From NCBI RefSeq assembly GCF_001542405.1, contig NZ_LNCD01000137.1, positions 1-64,000 of the forward strand: a stretch of 64,000 nt of DNA, in the 5' to 3' direction. Below are positions 1 through 8,611 of this stretch, in pieces. Each line of letters opens with the position of its first letter. The first letter of the stretch is position 1. The notes under the pieces were generated by a model, which was not told the DNA's origin, ran no database searches, and saw only the letters and a list, made by a program, of their open reading frames with translations. Origin of the DNA: Rhizobium altiplani (GTDB lineage: Bacteria > Pseudomonadota > Alphaproteobacteria > Rhizobiales > Rhizobiaceae). A program made the translations under genes and the position numbers.

Positions 1-1158
1 TATCGCGTTTTTGCCGATCTTGAGCGTCACCGCGGCAGCTTTCCGCGCGCCACGCGACACACGGCGGACGGCCCGAAGGAAGTCACGGTCTGGTGCTCCA
101 ACGACTATCTCGGCATGGGCCAGCACCCCAAGGTGGTCGAGGCGATGAAGAATGCCATCGATCACTGTGGCGCGGGTGCGGGAGGCACCCGGAATATCTC
201 TGGCACCACCCACTACCACGTTCTGCTCGAGCGCGAGCTGGCTGATCTTCACGGCAAGGAAGCGGCACTGATCTTCACCTCGGGCTACGTCTCCAACTGG
301 GCGGCGCTCGGCACGCTTGGCGCCAAGATCCCCGGCCTCATCATCTTCTCCGACGCGCTGAACCATGCGTCGATGATTGAAGGCATTCGCTACGCCAAGT
401 GCGAGAAGGTGATCTGGAAGCACAACGACATCCATGATCTCGAAGCCAAGCTGGCGGCTGCCGATCCGAAGGCGCCGAAGCTGATCGCCTTCGAATCGGT
501 CTATTCGATGGATGGCGATATCGCCCCGATCAAGGAGATCTGTGACCTCGCCGACAAGTACGGCGCGATGACCTATCTCGACGAAGTGCATGCCGTCGGC
601 ATGTACGGGCCGCGCGGCGGCGGCATTGCCGAACGCGAAGGGCTGATGGACCGCCTGACTGTCATCGAGGGCACGCTCGGCAAGGCGTTCGGCGTCATGG
701 GCGGCTATATCGCCGCCTCGACGGCGCTGTGCGACTTCATCCGCTCGTTTGCGTCTGGTTTTATCTTCACGACGGCGCTGCCGCCGGCGCTTGCTGCCGG
801 TGCGGTTGCCTCGATCCAGCATCTGAAGGTCAGCCCGTTCGAGCGGGCACGCCACCAGGATCGGGTCCGCAAGCTGAGGGCGCTGCTCGATCAGCGCGGC
901 ATCCCGCATATGCCGAACCCGAGCCACATCGTGCCTGTCATGGTCGGCGATGCGGCCAAGTGCAAGTGGATCTCCGACCTGCTGCTCGACAATTGCGGTG
1001 TCTACGTGCAGCCGATCAACTACCCGACGGTGCCGAAGAAGACCGAGCGGCTGCGCATCACCCCGACGCCGCTGCACAGCGACACCGACATCGAACACCT
1101 CGTCGAAGCGCTGCATTCGCTCTGGTCGCGCTGCGCGCTCGCGCGGCACGTGGCTTAA
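1..1158 (+). CDS. hemA: 5-aminolevulinate synthase, 5' end outside the window
   Basis: Condenses glycine and succinyl-CoA to 5-aminolevulinate, the first step of haem synthesis in alphaproteobacteria (C4 route), in the cytoplasm with pyridoxal phosphate. The frame is open from base 1, so the N-terminus is missing; the first internal ATG (115) is not the real start because conserved sequence (RVFADLERHRGSFPRA) lies before it. Visible: the GAGAGGTRNISGT substrate loop, YLDEVHAVG with the PLP-ring aspartate, and EGTLGKAFG with the Schiff-base lysine. The C-terminus ends in the usual HSLW region. It is convergent with dxr and shares a hairpin with it. Family is secure; only the 5' end cannot be seen. 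Confidence 0.95.
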   Translation, partial: YRVFADLERHRGSFPRATRHTADGPKEVTVWCSNDYLGMGQHPKVVEAMKNAIDHCGAGAGGTRNISGTTHYHVLLERELADLHGKEAALIFTSGYVSNWAALGTLGAKIPGLIIFSDALNHASMIEGIRYAKCEKVIWKHNDIHDLEAKLAAADPKAPKLIAFESVYSMDGDIAPIKEICDLADKYGAMTYLDEVHAVGMYGPRGGGIAEREGLMDRLTVIEGTLGKAFGVMGGYIAASTALCDFIRSFASGFIFTTALPPALAAGAVASIQHLKVSPFERARHQDRVRKLRALLDQRGIPHMPNPSHIVPVMVGDAAKCKWISDLLLDNCGVYVQPINYPTVPKKTERLRITPTPLHSDTDIEHLVEALHSLWSRCALARHVA

Positions 1159-1180
1159 ACTACATTTCGGAAAAAGATTG

Positions 1181-1202
1181 GGCCGCCGTCAGGCGGCCTT
1201 TT
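1181..1202 (+). terminator. Rho-independent terminator of hemA, overlapping the dxr stop
   Basis: A perfect 7-bp stem GGCCGCC / GGCGGCC with a four-base loop is followed by TTTT. It starts 22 bases after the hemA stop. The stop codon of convergent dxr (1189-1191) lies inside the hairpin. Confidence 0.8.
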
Positions 1203-2382
1203 CGTTGAGGGCTACCAGTTCGGCAGCGAGCCTGCGAGCTTCCGCATCGGCGGCAAAGACGTCATCCATCGTCTTCGCTTCCCCTGACGCGATCATCTTG
1301 TCCATCACCGCTTCGGCAATATCGGCCATGGCAAGGAAACCGATCCGCTCTTCGACAAACGCGTGAAACGCAATTTCCTCGGCCGCATTCATGATGGCGC
1401 CCTGTAGGCCGCCGCGTTCCAGCGCGGTGCGCGCCAGTCTCAGCGCCGGGAAACGCTCTTCATCCGGCGCCTCGAAGTCGAGGCGCGAGAGCTTGGCGAA
1501 ATCCAGCCGCTCGACGTTTAGTGTCGGTCGGCGCGGATAGTCGAGCGCGTAACCGATCGCCGTCCGCATATCGGGGCTGCCGAGCTGGGCGATGATCGAT
1601 CCATCCGTGTAGCCGACCATCGAGTGAATGATCGACTGCGGGTGGACGATCACTTCGATCTGGTCCGGGCGAACGCCGAAGAGATGCTTCGCCTCGATCA
1701 TCTCCAGCGCCTTGTTGAACATCGAGGCACTTCCGACCGAGATCTTCAGCCCCATCGACCAGTTCGGGTGGGCTCGCGCCGTAGCCGCCGTCACATTCGC
1801 CATGTCGGCGCGCGACCAGGTGCGGAACGGACCGCCCGAAGCCGTCAGGATGATCCGTTCGACGGCGTGCCGCTGGTCTTCGTCGAGAGACTGAAAGATC
1901 GCGCTGTGTTCGCTGTCGACGGGGATCAGCCGTCCGCCGCCCTTTGCCACTGCATCGACGAACAAGTCGCCGGCCGACACCAGGCATTCCTTGTTGGCGA
2001 GTGCGATCGTTGCGCCCTTGCGGGCAGCGGCCAGTGTCGGCGCGAGGCCGGCCGTGCCGACGATGGCGGCCATCACCCAATCCGCCTCGAGGTCGGCGGC
2101 CTCCGCCAGGCCTGATACGCCAGCGGCAACCGCAATGCCGCTGCCGGACAGTTCTTCCTTCAGCGAGTGATATTTGCCGTCGCTCGCGGTGACCGCAAGC
2201 TTGGCGCCTGACGATTTCGCCTGCTGCGCCAGAAGCTGGACGTTCTCGTTGCCCGTTACGACCGAGATCTCATAGCAGTCCCGCCCGCCCAACTGCTCGA
2301 CAACGTCGAGCGTATTTTGTCCGATCGAGCCAGTTGAGCCAAAAATACTGAGGCGCCTCGGCGCACTTTCGCCTGCCATCAT
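1189..2382 (-). CDS. dxr: 1-deoxy-D-xylulose 5-phosphate reductoisomerase
   Basis: Converts DXP to 2-C-methyl-D-erythritol 4-phosphate with NADPH, the committed step of the MEP isoprenoid pathway. The N-terminus has the NADPH-binding GSTGSIG motif. The metal and substrate region shows NKECLVSAG, and the flexible-loop region shows SEHSAIFQ. The frame stays open for 69 codons upstream, but the family starts just before the GSTGSIG motif, so I place the start at the paired ATGs at 2382/2379, giving 397 or 396 residues, the usual length. A single gene facing hemA; only a weak ribosome site is visible. Confidence 0.93.
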   Translation of the reverse strand: MMAGESAPRRLSIFGSTGSIGQNTLDVVEQLGGRDCYEISVVTGNENVQLLAQQAKSSGAKLAVTASDGKYHSLKEELSGSGIAVAAGVSGLAEAADLEADWVMAAIVGTAGLAPTLAAARKGATIALANKECLVSAGDLFVDAVAKGGGRLIPVDSEHSAIFQSLDEDQRHAVERIILTASGGPFRTWSRADMANVTAATARAHPNWSMGLKISVGSASMFNKALEMIEAKHLFGVRPDQIEVIVHPQSIIHSMVGYTDGSIIAQLGSPDMRTAIGYALDYPRRPTLNVERLDFAKLSRLDFEAPDEERFPALRLARTALERGGLQGAIMNAAEEIAFHAFVEERIGFLAMADIAEAVMDKMIASGEAKTMDDVFAADAEARRLAAELVALNEKAA

Positions 2383-2574
2383 CGATGATTTCGCCAAAAC
2401 TCTTGCATTGGCTCTGGCTGTACAGGGGATTGAAATGAGCGGCAAGTGTGCGGCGCAGCAGAAATCCTGCGAATCCGGGAGAGGGCGGCCGCCCTCCCTT
2501 GCCATGTCTAAGAGGGTGGCGCGAAACCAATCGGCCAGTTGCTGCGTTTCGTAGTCGAGACAGGAGGAAGGCAC

Positions 2575-2841
2575 ATGGTTTTCAAGCAACCGACGTTCTA
2601 TGGCGAACCCTTCGAACCCGAGACTGGAGCTAACCAGGATGCCGCGCTCGAGGAGGCCGTAGCGAATGCCTTGGCTGTCGCTGGTGGGATTGATGCGGCT
2701 GATGTGAAGGTGACGCTTGAAGGTCGTGCGGTCGTGCTAACCGGCATGGTTTCCACGGCAGCCGAGATCGAGCGTGCAACCGCCGTCGCGCGCGCTCTCG
2801 CGGGAACGCGGCCCGTGCGCAATGATATCAAGGCAGCGTAG
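2575..2841 (+). CDS. BON-domain protein
   Basis: Small 88-residue protein made almost entirely of one BON domain. It shows an acidic helix (DAALEEAVANALAVAGG), a strand with the typical VTLEGRAVVLTGMV core, and a second helix with ARALAGTRPVRNDI. BON domains are associated with membrane or surface attachment and osmotic or stress proteins, but no signal peptide is visible here. The start at 2575 is chosen because AGGAGG lies nine bases upstream; an in-frame ATG at 2539 lacks such a site and would overlap sequence upstream of dxr. Function beyond the domain is not known from the sequence. Confidence 0.8.
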   Translation: MVFKQPTFYGEPFEPETGANQDAALEEAVANALAVAGGIDAADVKVTLEGRAVVLTGMVSTAAEIERATAVARALAGTRPVRNDIKAA

Positions 2842-2848
2842 TTATCCC

Positions 2849-2995
2849 TCAGCCGGCGAAGCGTTCCATCTGGAAGGCTGCGACCCGATCTGTCTTTGGC
2901 GTCGTGATCGGGCCTGCCGATTTATAGGTGGTTGCCAGCAACAGGCCGCTGACGACAAGATATGCGAATGCAAGCAACGTCAGTTTCATACGCAT
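2849..2995 (-). CDS. Small single-pass membrane or exported protein
   Basis: A 48-residue ORF, convergent with the BON gene and only seven bases from it. It begins MRMKLTLLAFAYLVVSGLLL, a short basic start followed by about 16 hydrophobic residues, so it is a membrane anchor or uncleaved signal. The polar tail ends in QMERFAG. A GAGGGAG sequence about nine bases upstream supports translation from 2995; the second Met (2989) is an alternative. I do not recognise a family. Confidence 0.5.
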   Translation of the reverse strand: MRMKLTLLAFAYLVVSGLLLATTYKSAGPITTPKTDRVAAFQMERFAG

Positions 2996-3169
2996 GGCGA
3001 GCACTCCCTCGTTTTCCGCGAAACGCGGAACGGGTCGGAAAGTTCCGCCTCCGAGCGTCGGAAGAAAATATGGTCCGGCAAGGCTTGCACTGGCTTGCTC
3101 GACCCCTCTTGTCGTAAAGAAGATCTGGCCGCTCTCGGCGGCCCAATGTGTTCGGCAAGGGAGGTGCTT

Positions 3170-3814
3170 ATGCGCAAAGCGATCATCGTCTGGGGCGGTT
3201 GGAGCGGCCACGAGCCTGAAGCATGTGCCCACCGCGTCGCGGACGTGTTGCGCGAGGATGGCTTTGCCGTCGAGGTGACCGGCGACCTTGGCATCTTCGG
3301 GTCAGCTGCGATCGCGGGCGCCGATCTGCTCGTGCCTGTCATCACCGGCGAGAAAATCGAGAAGGCGCACGCAGACGCGCTGCTGGAGGCTGTACGCGGT
3401 GGTCTCGGCCTCGGGGGACATCACGGCGCGCTGGCGACGTCGTTCAAGGAGAGCGCACCGTTCCGGTATGTCTCTGGGGTGACCTGGGTCTCCCATCCCG
3501 GCAACATCATCGATTTCCGCGTCAACGTGACCCGTCAGCATGATCCTGTGATGGAGGGGATTCCCGACTTCGACTATCGGTCCGAGCAGTACTACCTCCA
3601 CTACGATCCGTCGGTCGAAATCCTGGCGACGACGCGCTTTTCCGGAGAGTATGATTCGGCCGCCCGCAACGTGACAATGCCCGTTGCCTTCAAGCGCCAG
3701 TTCGGACAAGGGCGTGTCTTCTATTCCGCTCTCGGCCACGTCGCGAGCGAGTTCGACCACCCCTATATGCGCCTCATTCTTCGCCGCGGCCTGTCCTGGG
3801 CCGCACGGCGCTAA
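3170..3814 (+). CDS. ThuA-like domain protein
   Basis: A 214-residue glutamine-amidotransferase-fold (ThuA) protein. ThuA homologues in rhizobia are linked to trehalose and sugar use, but the exact reaction is not defined. Visible landmarks: the N-terminal VWGGWSGHEP segment, GLGGHHGALATSF in place of a nucleophile elbow, the SHPGN and DVNVTRQHDPV region, YYLHYDPSVEILATT, and the C-terminal RVFYSALGHVASEFDHP typical of the family. The start is fixed by GGGAGG seven bases before the ATG at 3170. The gene is convergent with the LacI-type regulator, 25 bases away. Confidence 0.82.
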   Translation: MRKAIIVWGGWSGHEPEACAHRVADVLREDGFAVEVTGDLGIFGSAAIAGADLLVPVITGEKIEKAHADALLEAVRGGLGLGGHHGALATSFKESAPFRYVSGVTWVSHPGNIIDFRVNVTRQHDPVMEGIPDFDYRSEQYYLHYDPSVEILATTRFSGEYDSAARNVTMPVAFKRQFGQGRVFYSALGHVASEFDHPYMRLILRRGLSWAARR

Positions 3815-3839
3815 GGCCGAAGACGGGTCGCCGGCAGGG

Positions 3840-4871
3840 CTAGATGTTCTCCGAGGTATAGATATCGAAAGGCAGGAACGATTGTCCCGGAACCGCGTCG
3901 CCCTCTGATCCTATCGAGGCTGTCATCAAGGTGATCAGATCGTTGCAGAGGTTCCTGACGGGCGTCGCGATCGCCATGGTCACCACGTCGTCGGCGAGGG
4001 CCGAGCGCGAGTCCGGTGTCAGTTCGTTGACGACGACGAGAAGCTTGCCGGCGAGACCTTCTTCGCGAACGGCGGAGATCGCGCCTTCCATGCCGCCGCC
4101 GCAGACATAGAAGCCGACGAGATCAGGGTGCTGCTTGAGGAGATTGATGGTGGCTTCGTGCGTTATCTCCGGAGTTTCGAGGTTGATCAGCGTCTCGAGA
4201 ACCTCGAAATCAGGGGCATTCTCTCGAAAATACGAGCGGAAGCCGATCTCGCGCAGTTCATGTCCATGATAGCGGTGGCTGCCGACGAAGCAGGCGACCT
4301 TGCCGGGTTTCTTGGCAGCCTTTGCGATCATCCAGGCGGCCGTGCGGCCGACCTTTCGATTGTTCAGCCCGATATAACCCTGTCGCACGCCACTGGCGAG
4401 ATCGGACAGAATGGAAAAGGCAGGAATGCCCCTGGCCTTCAGATCTTCAACCTCGGCCGTGACGGCCGGATAGTCCGGACCGACCAATGCGATCGCCTGG
4501 TTGCGGCTGGCGAGAAGCTTCAGCTTTTCAATGATCGCAGCAGGCGTGGACGCCGTCGCATATTCGATCTGGGCGGTTATGCGAGACGATGTGTTGGCAT
4601 GCGCTGCTTGCTCGATTTCCCTGGCGAGCGTTTGGTAGAACGACTGCGTCGGACGCTGCAGAAGAAAGCCCAGCCGATGATGCGGGAGGTCCTGGAATAC
4701 CCGTTGCCGGAGCAGGCCGACCGCATGGTAGCCGATAGAGGCCGCCGCGTTATAGACCCGCCGTGCCGTCTCCTCCCTAACCCGATGCCGGCCGTTCAGC
4801 ACACGATCGACCGTCGCGACGCTGACGCCCGAAGCATTCGCCAGATCCTGTATTGTCGGTCGCTTCACCAT
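3840..4871 (-). CDS. LacI-family transcriptional regulator
   Basis: A 343-residue repressor with an N-terminal LacI helix-turn-helix (TIQDLANASGVSVATVDRVLNG, minor-groove hinge helix near residue 50) followed by a periplasmic-binding-protein-like effector domain resembling the DUF/Peripla_BP type (HELREIGFRSYF, VCGGGMEGAISAV). The effector is likely a sugar or polyol derivative. The frame extends 22 codons upstream to 4937, but AAGGA seven bases before the ATG at 4871 and the position of the helix-turn-helix favour 4871. It is divergent from the mocDEF-like operon and is the natural candidate for its control. Confidence 0.85.
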   Translation of the reverse strand: MVKRPTIQDLANASGVSVATVDRVLNGRHRVREETARRVYNAAASIGYHAVGLLRQRVFQDLPHHRLGFLLQRPTQSFYQTLAREIEQAAHANTSSRITAQIEYATASTPAAIIEKLKLLASRNQAIALVGPDYPAVTAEVEDLKARGIPAFSILSDLASGVRQGYIGLNNRKVGRTAAWMIAKAAKKPGKVACFVGSHRYHGHELREIGFRSYFRENAPDFEVLETLINLETPEITHEATINLLKQHPDLVGFYVCGGGMEGAISAVREEGLAGKLLVVVNELTPDSRSALADDVVTMAIATPVRNLCNDLITLMTASIGSEGDAVPGQSFLPFDIYTSENI

Positions 4872-4920
4872 TCGGTCCTTGCAAGAATCCATCATTGTGA
4901 TGTGGTCGCAATGATGTCTT

Positions 4921-4973
4921 TTGATAGAATACATCAAGGCTGCATTGTCGCTTGATGAAAGTCAACATATTCT
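4921..4973 (+). promoter_or_regulatory. Candidate promoter and operator of the moc-like operon
   Basis: A -35-like TTGTCG (4945-4950) and -10-like TATTCT (4968-4973) are 17 bases apart and point to the oxygenase gene. Two inverted repeats suitable for a LacI-type dimer are near: TTGAT-N7-ATCAA (4921-4937) and TTGAT-GAAAG-TCAA inside the promoter spacer. The assignment is inference from pattern only. Confidence 0.4.
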
Positions 4974-5014
4974 CGTCTGCATAGGCCGGGAGGGATGGCA
5001 TGCGGGAGGTTGAG

Positions 5015-6103
5015 ATGGCTGATCAGACGAGGAAGCGCGACTACAGCCTGCTCGGTGAAAGCGGCCGCACAGCCGTTGACACGGGATTGGCCGCCGCCGA
5101 GTGGTATCACACCGAGGTTGCGCGCAAGGACATGAAAGCGCTGATGCAGCGCTCCGACGCTCCGGCTATCCGTGACACGATCATCTGGCTGGGCGCAATG
5201 ATCCTCCTTGGCGGACTTGGCGTCTACTTCTGGGGCTCGTGGCTCTGCGTGCCCTTCTTTCTGGCATATGGGGTGCTTTACGGTTCGGCATCGGATAGCC
5301 GCTGGCACGAGTGTGGTCACGGCACGGCCTTCAAGACGCGCTGGATGAACGACGCAGTCTATCAGATCGCCTGTTTCATGATCATGCGCAATCCGGTGAC
5401 CTGGCGCTGGAGCCATACGCGCCATCACACCGACACTGTCATCGTCGGCCGCGATCCCGAAATTGCGGTGATGCGTCCGCCGGATCTGCTGCGGCTGATC
5501 CTGAACTTCTTCGGCATTCTCGATGTCTGGCATGCGATGGTTGACATGCTGCGCAATGCCGTCGGCGTCATCAGCGCGGAGGAGAAGACCTTCATCCCCG
5601 AGATGGAGCAACCGCGCGCGATCTTTATCGCCCGCATCTGGCTTGCTATCTATGTCGCGACGATCGCTGTCGCGATTGCGATGGGGTCCATTCTGCCGGC
5701 GCTGCTGATTGGCCTGCCCAGGCTCTATGGCGCGTGGCACCACGTGCTGACTGGACTGTTGCAGCATGGGGGCCTCGCGGACAATGTCATCGACCATCGC
5801 CTGAACAGCCGCACGGTCCATATGAACCCCATCAGCCGCTTCATCTACTGGAACATGAACTATCACGTCGAGCACCACATGTTCCCGATGGTGCCTTACC
5901 ATGCGCTGCCGCGCCTGCATGCGATGATCAAGCACGACCTGCCGGCGGCAAACCCGTCGATCTGGTCCGGCTATCGCGAGATGCTCCCGGCATTCCTGCG
6001 CCAGCTGCGCAATGAGGACTATTTCCTGAAGCGCGAACTGCCGGCGACGGCGCGTCCCTATCGCGAGGAATTCCACGGCGAGCTTGCGCCGGCTGCCCAA
6101 TAA
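5015..6103 (+). CDS. mocD: Membrane di-iron oxygenase / fatty-acid-desaturase family (MocD-like)
   Basis: An integral-membrane non-haem di-iron enzyme of the desaturase/hydroxylase superfamily. All three histidine boxes are present: HECGH, HTRHH and HVEHH. At least four hydrophobic spans surround them (about residues 55-95 and 205-235 are clearest). With the downstream Rieske ferredoxin and ferredoxin reductase it forms a full electron-transfer oxygenase, the arrangement known for mocDEF of Sinorhizobium meliloti, which demethylates the rhizopine 3-O-methyl-scyllo-inosamine. Two ATGs (5000 and 5015) each follow a GGGAGG site; the second matches where the family sequence starts. The substrate here is inferred, not shown. 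Confidence 0.8.
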   Translation: MADQTRKRDYSLLGESGRTAVDTGLAAAEWYHTEVARKDMKALMQRSDAPAIRDTIIWLGAMILLGGLGVYFWGSWLCVPFFLAYGVLYGSASDSRWHECGHGTAFKTRWMNDAVYQIACFMIMRNPVTWRWSHTRHHTDTVIVGRDPEIAVMRPPDLLRLILNFFGILDVWHAMVDMLRNAVGVISAEEKTFIPEMEQPRAIFIARIWLAIYVATIAVAIAMGSILPALLIGLPRLYGAWHHVLTGLLQHGGLADNVIDHRLNSRTVHMNPISRFIYWNMNYHVEHHMFPMVPYHALPRLHAMIKHDLPAANPSIWSGYREMLPAFLRQLRNEDYFLKRELPATARPYREEFHGELAPAAQ

Positions 6104-6134
6104 ACAACGCCAAGCATAAGCCTGGGAGGACAAG

Positions 6135-6449
6135 ATGAGCGGAAATTGGATCGAGGTCTGTGCCGTCGAGGACATCGACGAAGAGGACGTGATGCGGTTC
6201 GATCACCAGGGCAGGACGTTCGCGGTCTATCGCAGCCCCGACGACGAGTTCTTCGCAACGGACGGGTTGTGCACGCACGAGCAGGTCCATCTGGCCGACG
6301 GTCTGGTCATGGACGAGATCATCGAATGTCCCAAGCATAACGGCCGTTTCAACTACAAGACGGGGCAGGCGAAGGGGGCGCCGGTTTGCGTCAACCTCGG
6401 CACCTATCCCGTGAAGGTCGAAGACGGTGCTGTCTTCATCTCGATCTGA
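6135..6449 (+). CDS. mocE: Rieske [2Fe-2S] ferredoxin (MocE-like)
   Basis: A 104-residue soluble Rieske ferredoxin that should carry electrons from the reductase to the membrane oxygenase. The cluster ligands are visible as CTHEQVHL (C-x-H) and CPKHNGRF (C-x2-H), with the family strand YRSPDDEFFATDGLC before them. The sequence closely matches my memory of MocE from rhizopine catabolism. A GGGAGGACAAG ribosome site precedes the ATG. It lies 31 bases after the oxygenase and 10 bases before the reductase, consistent with one operon. Confidence 0.85.
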   Translation: MSGNWIEVCAVEDIDEEDVMRFDHQGRTFAVYRSPDDEFFATDGLCTHEQVHLADGLVMDEIIECPKHNGRFNYKTGQAKGAPVCVNLGTYPVKVEDGAVFISI

Positions 6450-6459
6450 GGAAGCTGTC

Positions 6460-7686
6460 ATGACCCATTTCGTGATCATCGGGGCAGGGGAATGCGGCGC
6501 CCGCGCGGCATTTGCGCTGCGCGAGAAGGGATTTGACGGCGAGATCACGCTGATTGGAAGCGAGGCGCTCGCGCCGTACGAGCGGCCGCCGCTTTCGAAG
6601 GCGTCCGACCAAGGGACTGCGGAACCGAAATTCATCGCGGAGCTGGAGAGATATGCCGCAGGCGGCATCAGTCTGCTGACCGGCCTGACGGTTCAGGATC
6701 TCGATCCTGAAGCAAAGTCCGTTACGCTTTCCGATGGCCGTACCATTGCCTATGACAAGCTGTTGCTCGCGACCGGCGCCCGTGCGCGGGTGCTTCCTGA
6801 TATTGCCGAGGACAGCAAGCATATCCGCTCGCTGCGCACCCATGCCGATGCGGTCGCACTTCGCAAGGCAATGGTGCCGGGGAAGCATATCGTGATCATT
6901 GGCGGCGGCTTTATCGGCCTGGAGCTTGCCGCGACGGCGCGTGCGCTCGGAACTGCCGTAACGGTCCTCGAGGGCCTGGAACGCGTGCTGAAGCGCGGCG
7001 TCCCGGAGGAAGTTGCCGGGGTGATCTGCGAACGGCATTCGCTAGAGGGCGTCGATATCCGTTGCGGGGTGGCGATAACAGGTATTGCGGAAGACGACGA
7101 AAGCGCCAAGATCCACCTGGCTGACGGCAACATGATCGGCGCGGATCTCGTGCTTATCGGCATTGGCGCCACTCCCAATACGGAGCTTGCCGCTCGCGCT
7201 GGTCTCACAATCGACAACGGCATTGCCGTCGATGAATTCCTGCGCACCTCGGCGCCTGACATCTACGCAGCCGGCGACTGCTGCTCCTTCCCCCTCGCGA
7301 TCTATGGCGGCCGGCGTGTGCGGCTCGAATCCTGGCGGAATGCCCAAGAGCAGGGCGCACTCGCCGCCGCCAACATGATGGGGCTTGGCACAGCCGTTTC
7401 CGCCGTCCCCTGGTTCTGGTCCGACCAGTATGACGTAACGCTGCAGATCGCCGGCCTGGCGGAGGGCGCCGTTCAGCATTTGCGCCGCGACCTCGGCGAC
7501 GGCGCTTTCATTCTCTTTCATCTCGATGAAGCCGGCAGGCTGCTTGCGGCCAGCGGCATCGGTCGCGGCAACGTGGTCGCGCGCGATATCCGGCTTGCCG
7601 AAATGCTGATTGCGGCGCGCGCGCATCCGGATCCGGCAGCGCTTGTCGCAAGCAGCGTCAAACTGAAATCCCTCCTGGCCGCCTGA
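6460..7686 (+). CDS. NAD(P)H-ferredoxin reductase, FAD-dependent (MocF-like)
   Basis: A 408-residue reductase of the rhodocoxin/putidaredoxin-reductase type. It shows two dinucleotide-binding folds (IGAGECGARAA at the N-terminus for FAD, IGGGFIGLELAATARALG near residue 150 for NADH), the LLLATGARAR strand, the IYAAGDCCSF motif that closes the FAD site, and a C-terminal reductase domain (RLESWRNAQEQGALAAANMMG). It should pass electrons to the MocE-like ferredoxin. The start at 6460 has AGGAAG seven bases upstream; an ORF start at 6427 would run into the ferredoxin gene. Confidence 0.87.
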   Translation: MTHFVIIGAGECGARAAFALREKGFDGEITLIGSEALAPYERPPLSKASDQGTAEPKFIAELERYAAGGISLLTGLTVQDLDPEAKSVTLSDGRTIAYDKLLLATGARARVLPDIAEDSKHIRSLRTHADAVALRKAMVPGKHIVIIGGGFIGLELAATARALGTAVTVLEGLERVLKRGVPEEVAGVICERHSLEGVDIRCGVAITGIAEDDESAKIHLADGNMIGADLVLIGIGATPNTELAARAGLTIDNGIAVDEFLRTSAPDIYAAGDCCSFPLAIYGGRRVRLESWRNAQEQGALAAANMMGLGTAVSAVPWFWSDQYDVTLQIAGLAEGAVQHLRRDLGDGAFILFHLDEAGRLLAASGIGRGNVVARDIRLAEMLIAARAHPDPAALVASSVKLKSLLAA

Positions 7687-7715
7687 CCGGCTGCCGCATT
7701 CTCAAGGTATCGGCG

Positions 7716-8513
7716 ATGGGCAAACAACTGCGACCGACTGTGCATGACCTCCTAGCGATGAAGGGCAAGCGGCAACTCAGCATGCTGCGCGTCGTGTCGC
7801 TCGAAGAGGCGGAAGCGGCCGAGGCTGCCGGCATCGACCTGATTTCCGTGCCGCCGGAACTTCTTTTCGATCCGCGGTTCCGCGATGCCGCCCCGGGGCG
7901 TTTTGCCATTCCGGGTGGCGAATACGGCCAGAGCGGCGCCACCACCGATGAGATCCTGCGCTCGGCGGTAAAGATGCGGGCGGCCTCGGCCGATGCCATC
8001 TATTGCGCCGCCAGCCTGCAGACGATCCGGCGGCTGCGCGACGAGCATATTCCGGTCTGCGGACACACGGGGCTTATCCCGTCGCATGCCACATGGACGG
8101 GCGGCTTTCGCGCGGTCGGCAAGACGGCCGAAACGGCGGCTCTTGTCTACAAGCAAGTGAAGGATCTGGAGGCCGCGGGTGCCTTCAGCGCGGAGATCGA
8201 GGTCGTGCCGGCCGAGGTAGCGGCAGCGATTTCTGAACGCACCTCCATGCTCATGATCTCCATGGGCGCCGGCAGCGGATGCGACGCCCAGTATCTCTTC
8301 TCCGAGGACGTGCTCGGCCTAAACCGCGGGAAATATCCGCGCCATGCCAAGGTCTATCGCAACCTGGCGGCCGAATATGACCGCATCCAGGCTGAACGGA
8401 TCGCGGCATTCCGCGAATACGCTACCGACATCGCCAGCGGCGCCTATCCGGAGGAACGGCATCGCGTGTCTGTCGATTCGGAGGAGTTGGAAGGTTTTTT
8501 GTCACGGCTTTAG
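7716..8513 (+). CDS. PanB-fold enzyme (ketopantoate hydroxymethyltransferase family)
   Basis: A 265-residue TIM-barrel protein of the PanB / PEP-mutase superfamily. The family pattern is clear: VHDLLAMKGKRQLSMLRV at the N-terminus, HTGLIPSHATWTGGFRAVGKT corresponding to the PanB substrate loop, and IEVVPAEVAAAISERTSMLMISMGAG with the catalytic glutamate. It is the fourth gene of the moc-like operon, 29 bases after the reductase, so it probably handles a one-carbon unit or a product of the oxygenase reaction (formaldehyde released by O-demethylation would fit) rather than pantothenate synthesis. That role is inference. Confidence 0.7.
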   Translation: MGKQLRPTVHDLLAMKGKRQLSMLRVVSLEEAEAAEAAGIDLISVPPELLFDPRFRDAAPGRFAIPGGEYGQSGATTDEILRSAVKMRAASADAIYCAASLQTIRRLRDEHIPVCGHTGLIPSHATWTGGFRAVGKTAETAALVYKQVKDLEAAGAFSAEIEVVPAEVAAAISERTSMLMISMGAGSGCDAQYLFSEDVLGLNRGKYPRHAKVYRNLAAEYDRIQAERIAAFREYATDIASGAYPEERHRVSVDSEELEGFLSRL

Positions 8514-8611
8514 GTAGCCGGAGACCAAAAGCGTTTCTCTCCTCGTCGCCTGACTACCTCGCTGGCACGTGGAAATGATCGCCGCCAAGTGGGTCGAGAA
8601 GGCGCGCGTGA

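Noticed and set aside
4934..6175. 413-codon frame antisense to the MocD-like oxygenase
   Set aside because: It mirrors the oxygenase's histidine boxes as His-rich nonsense and has no ribosome site.
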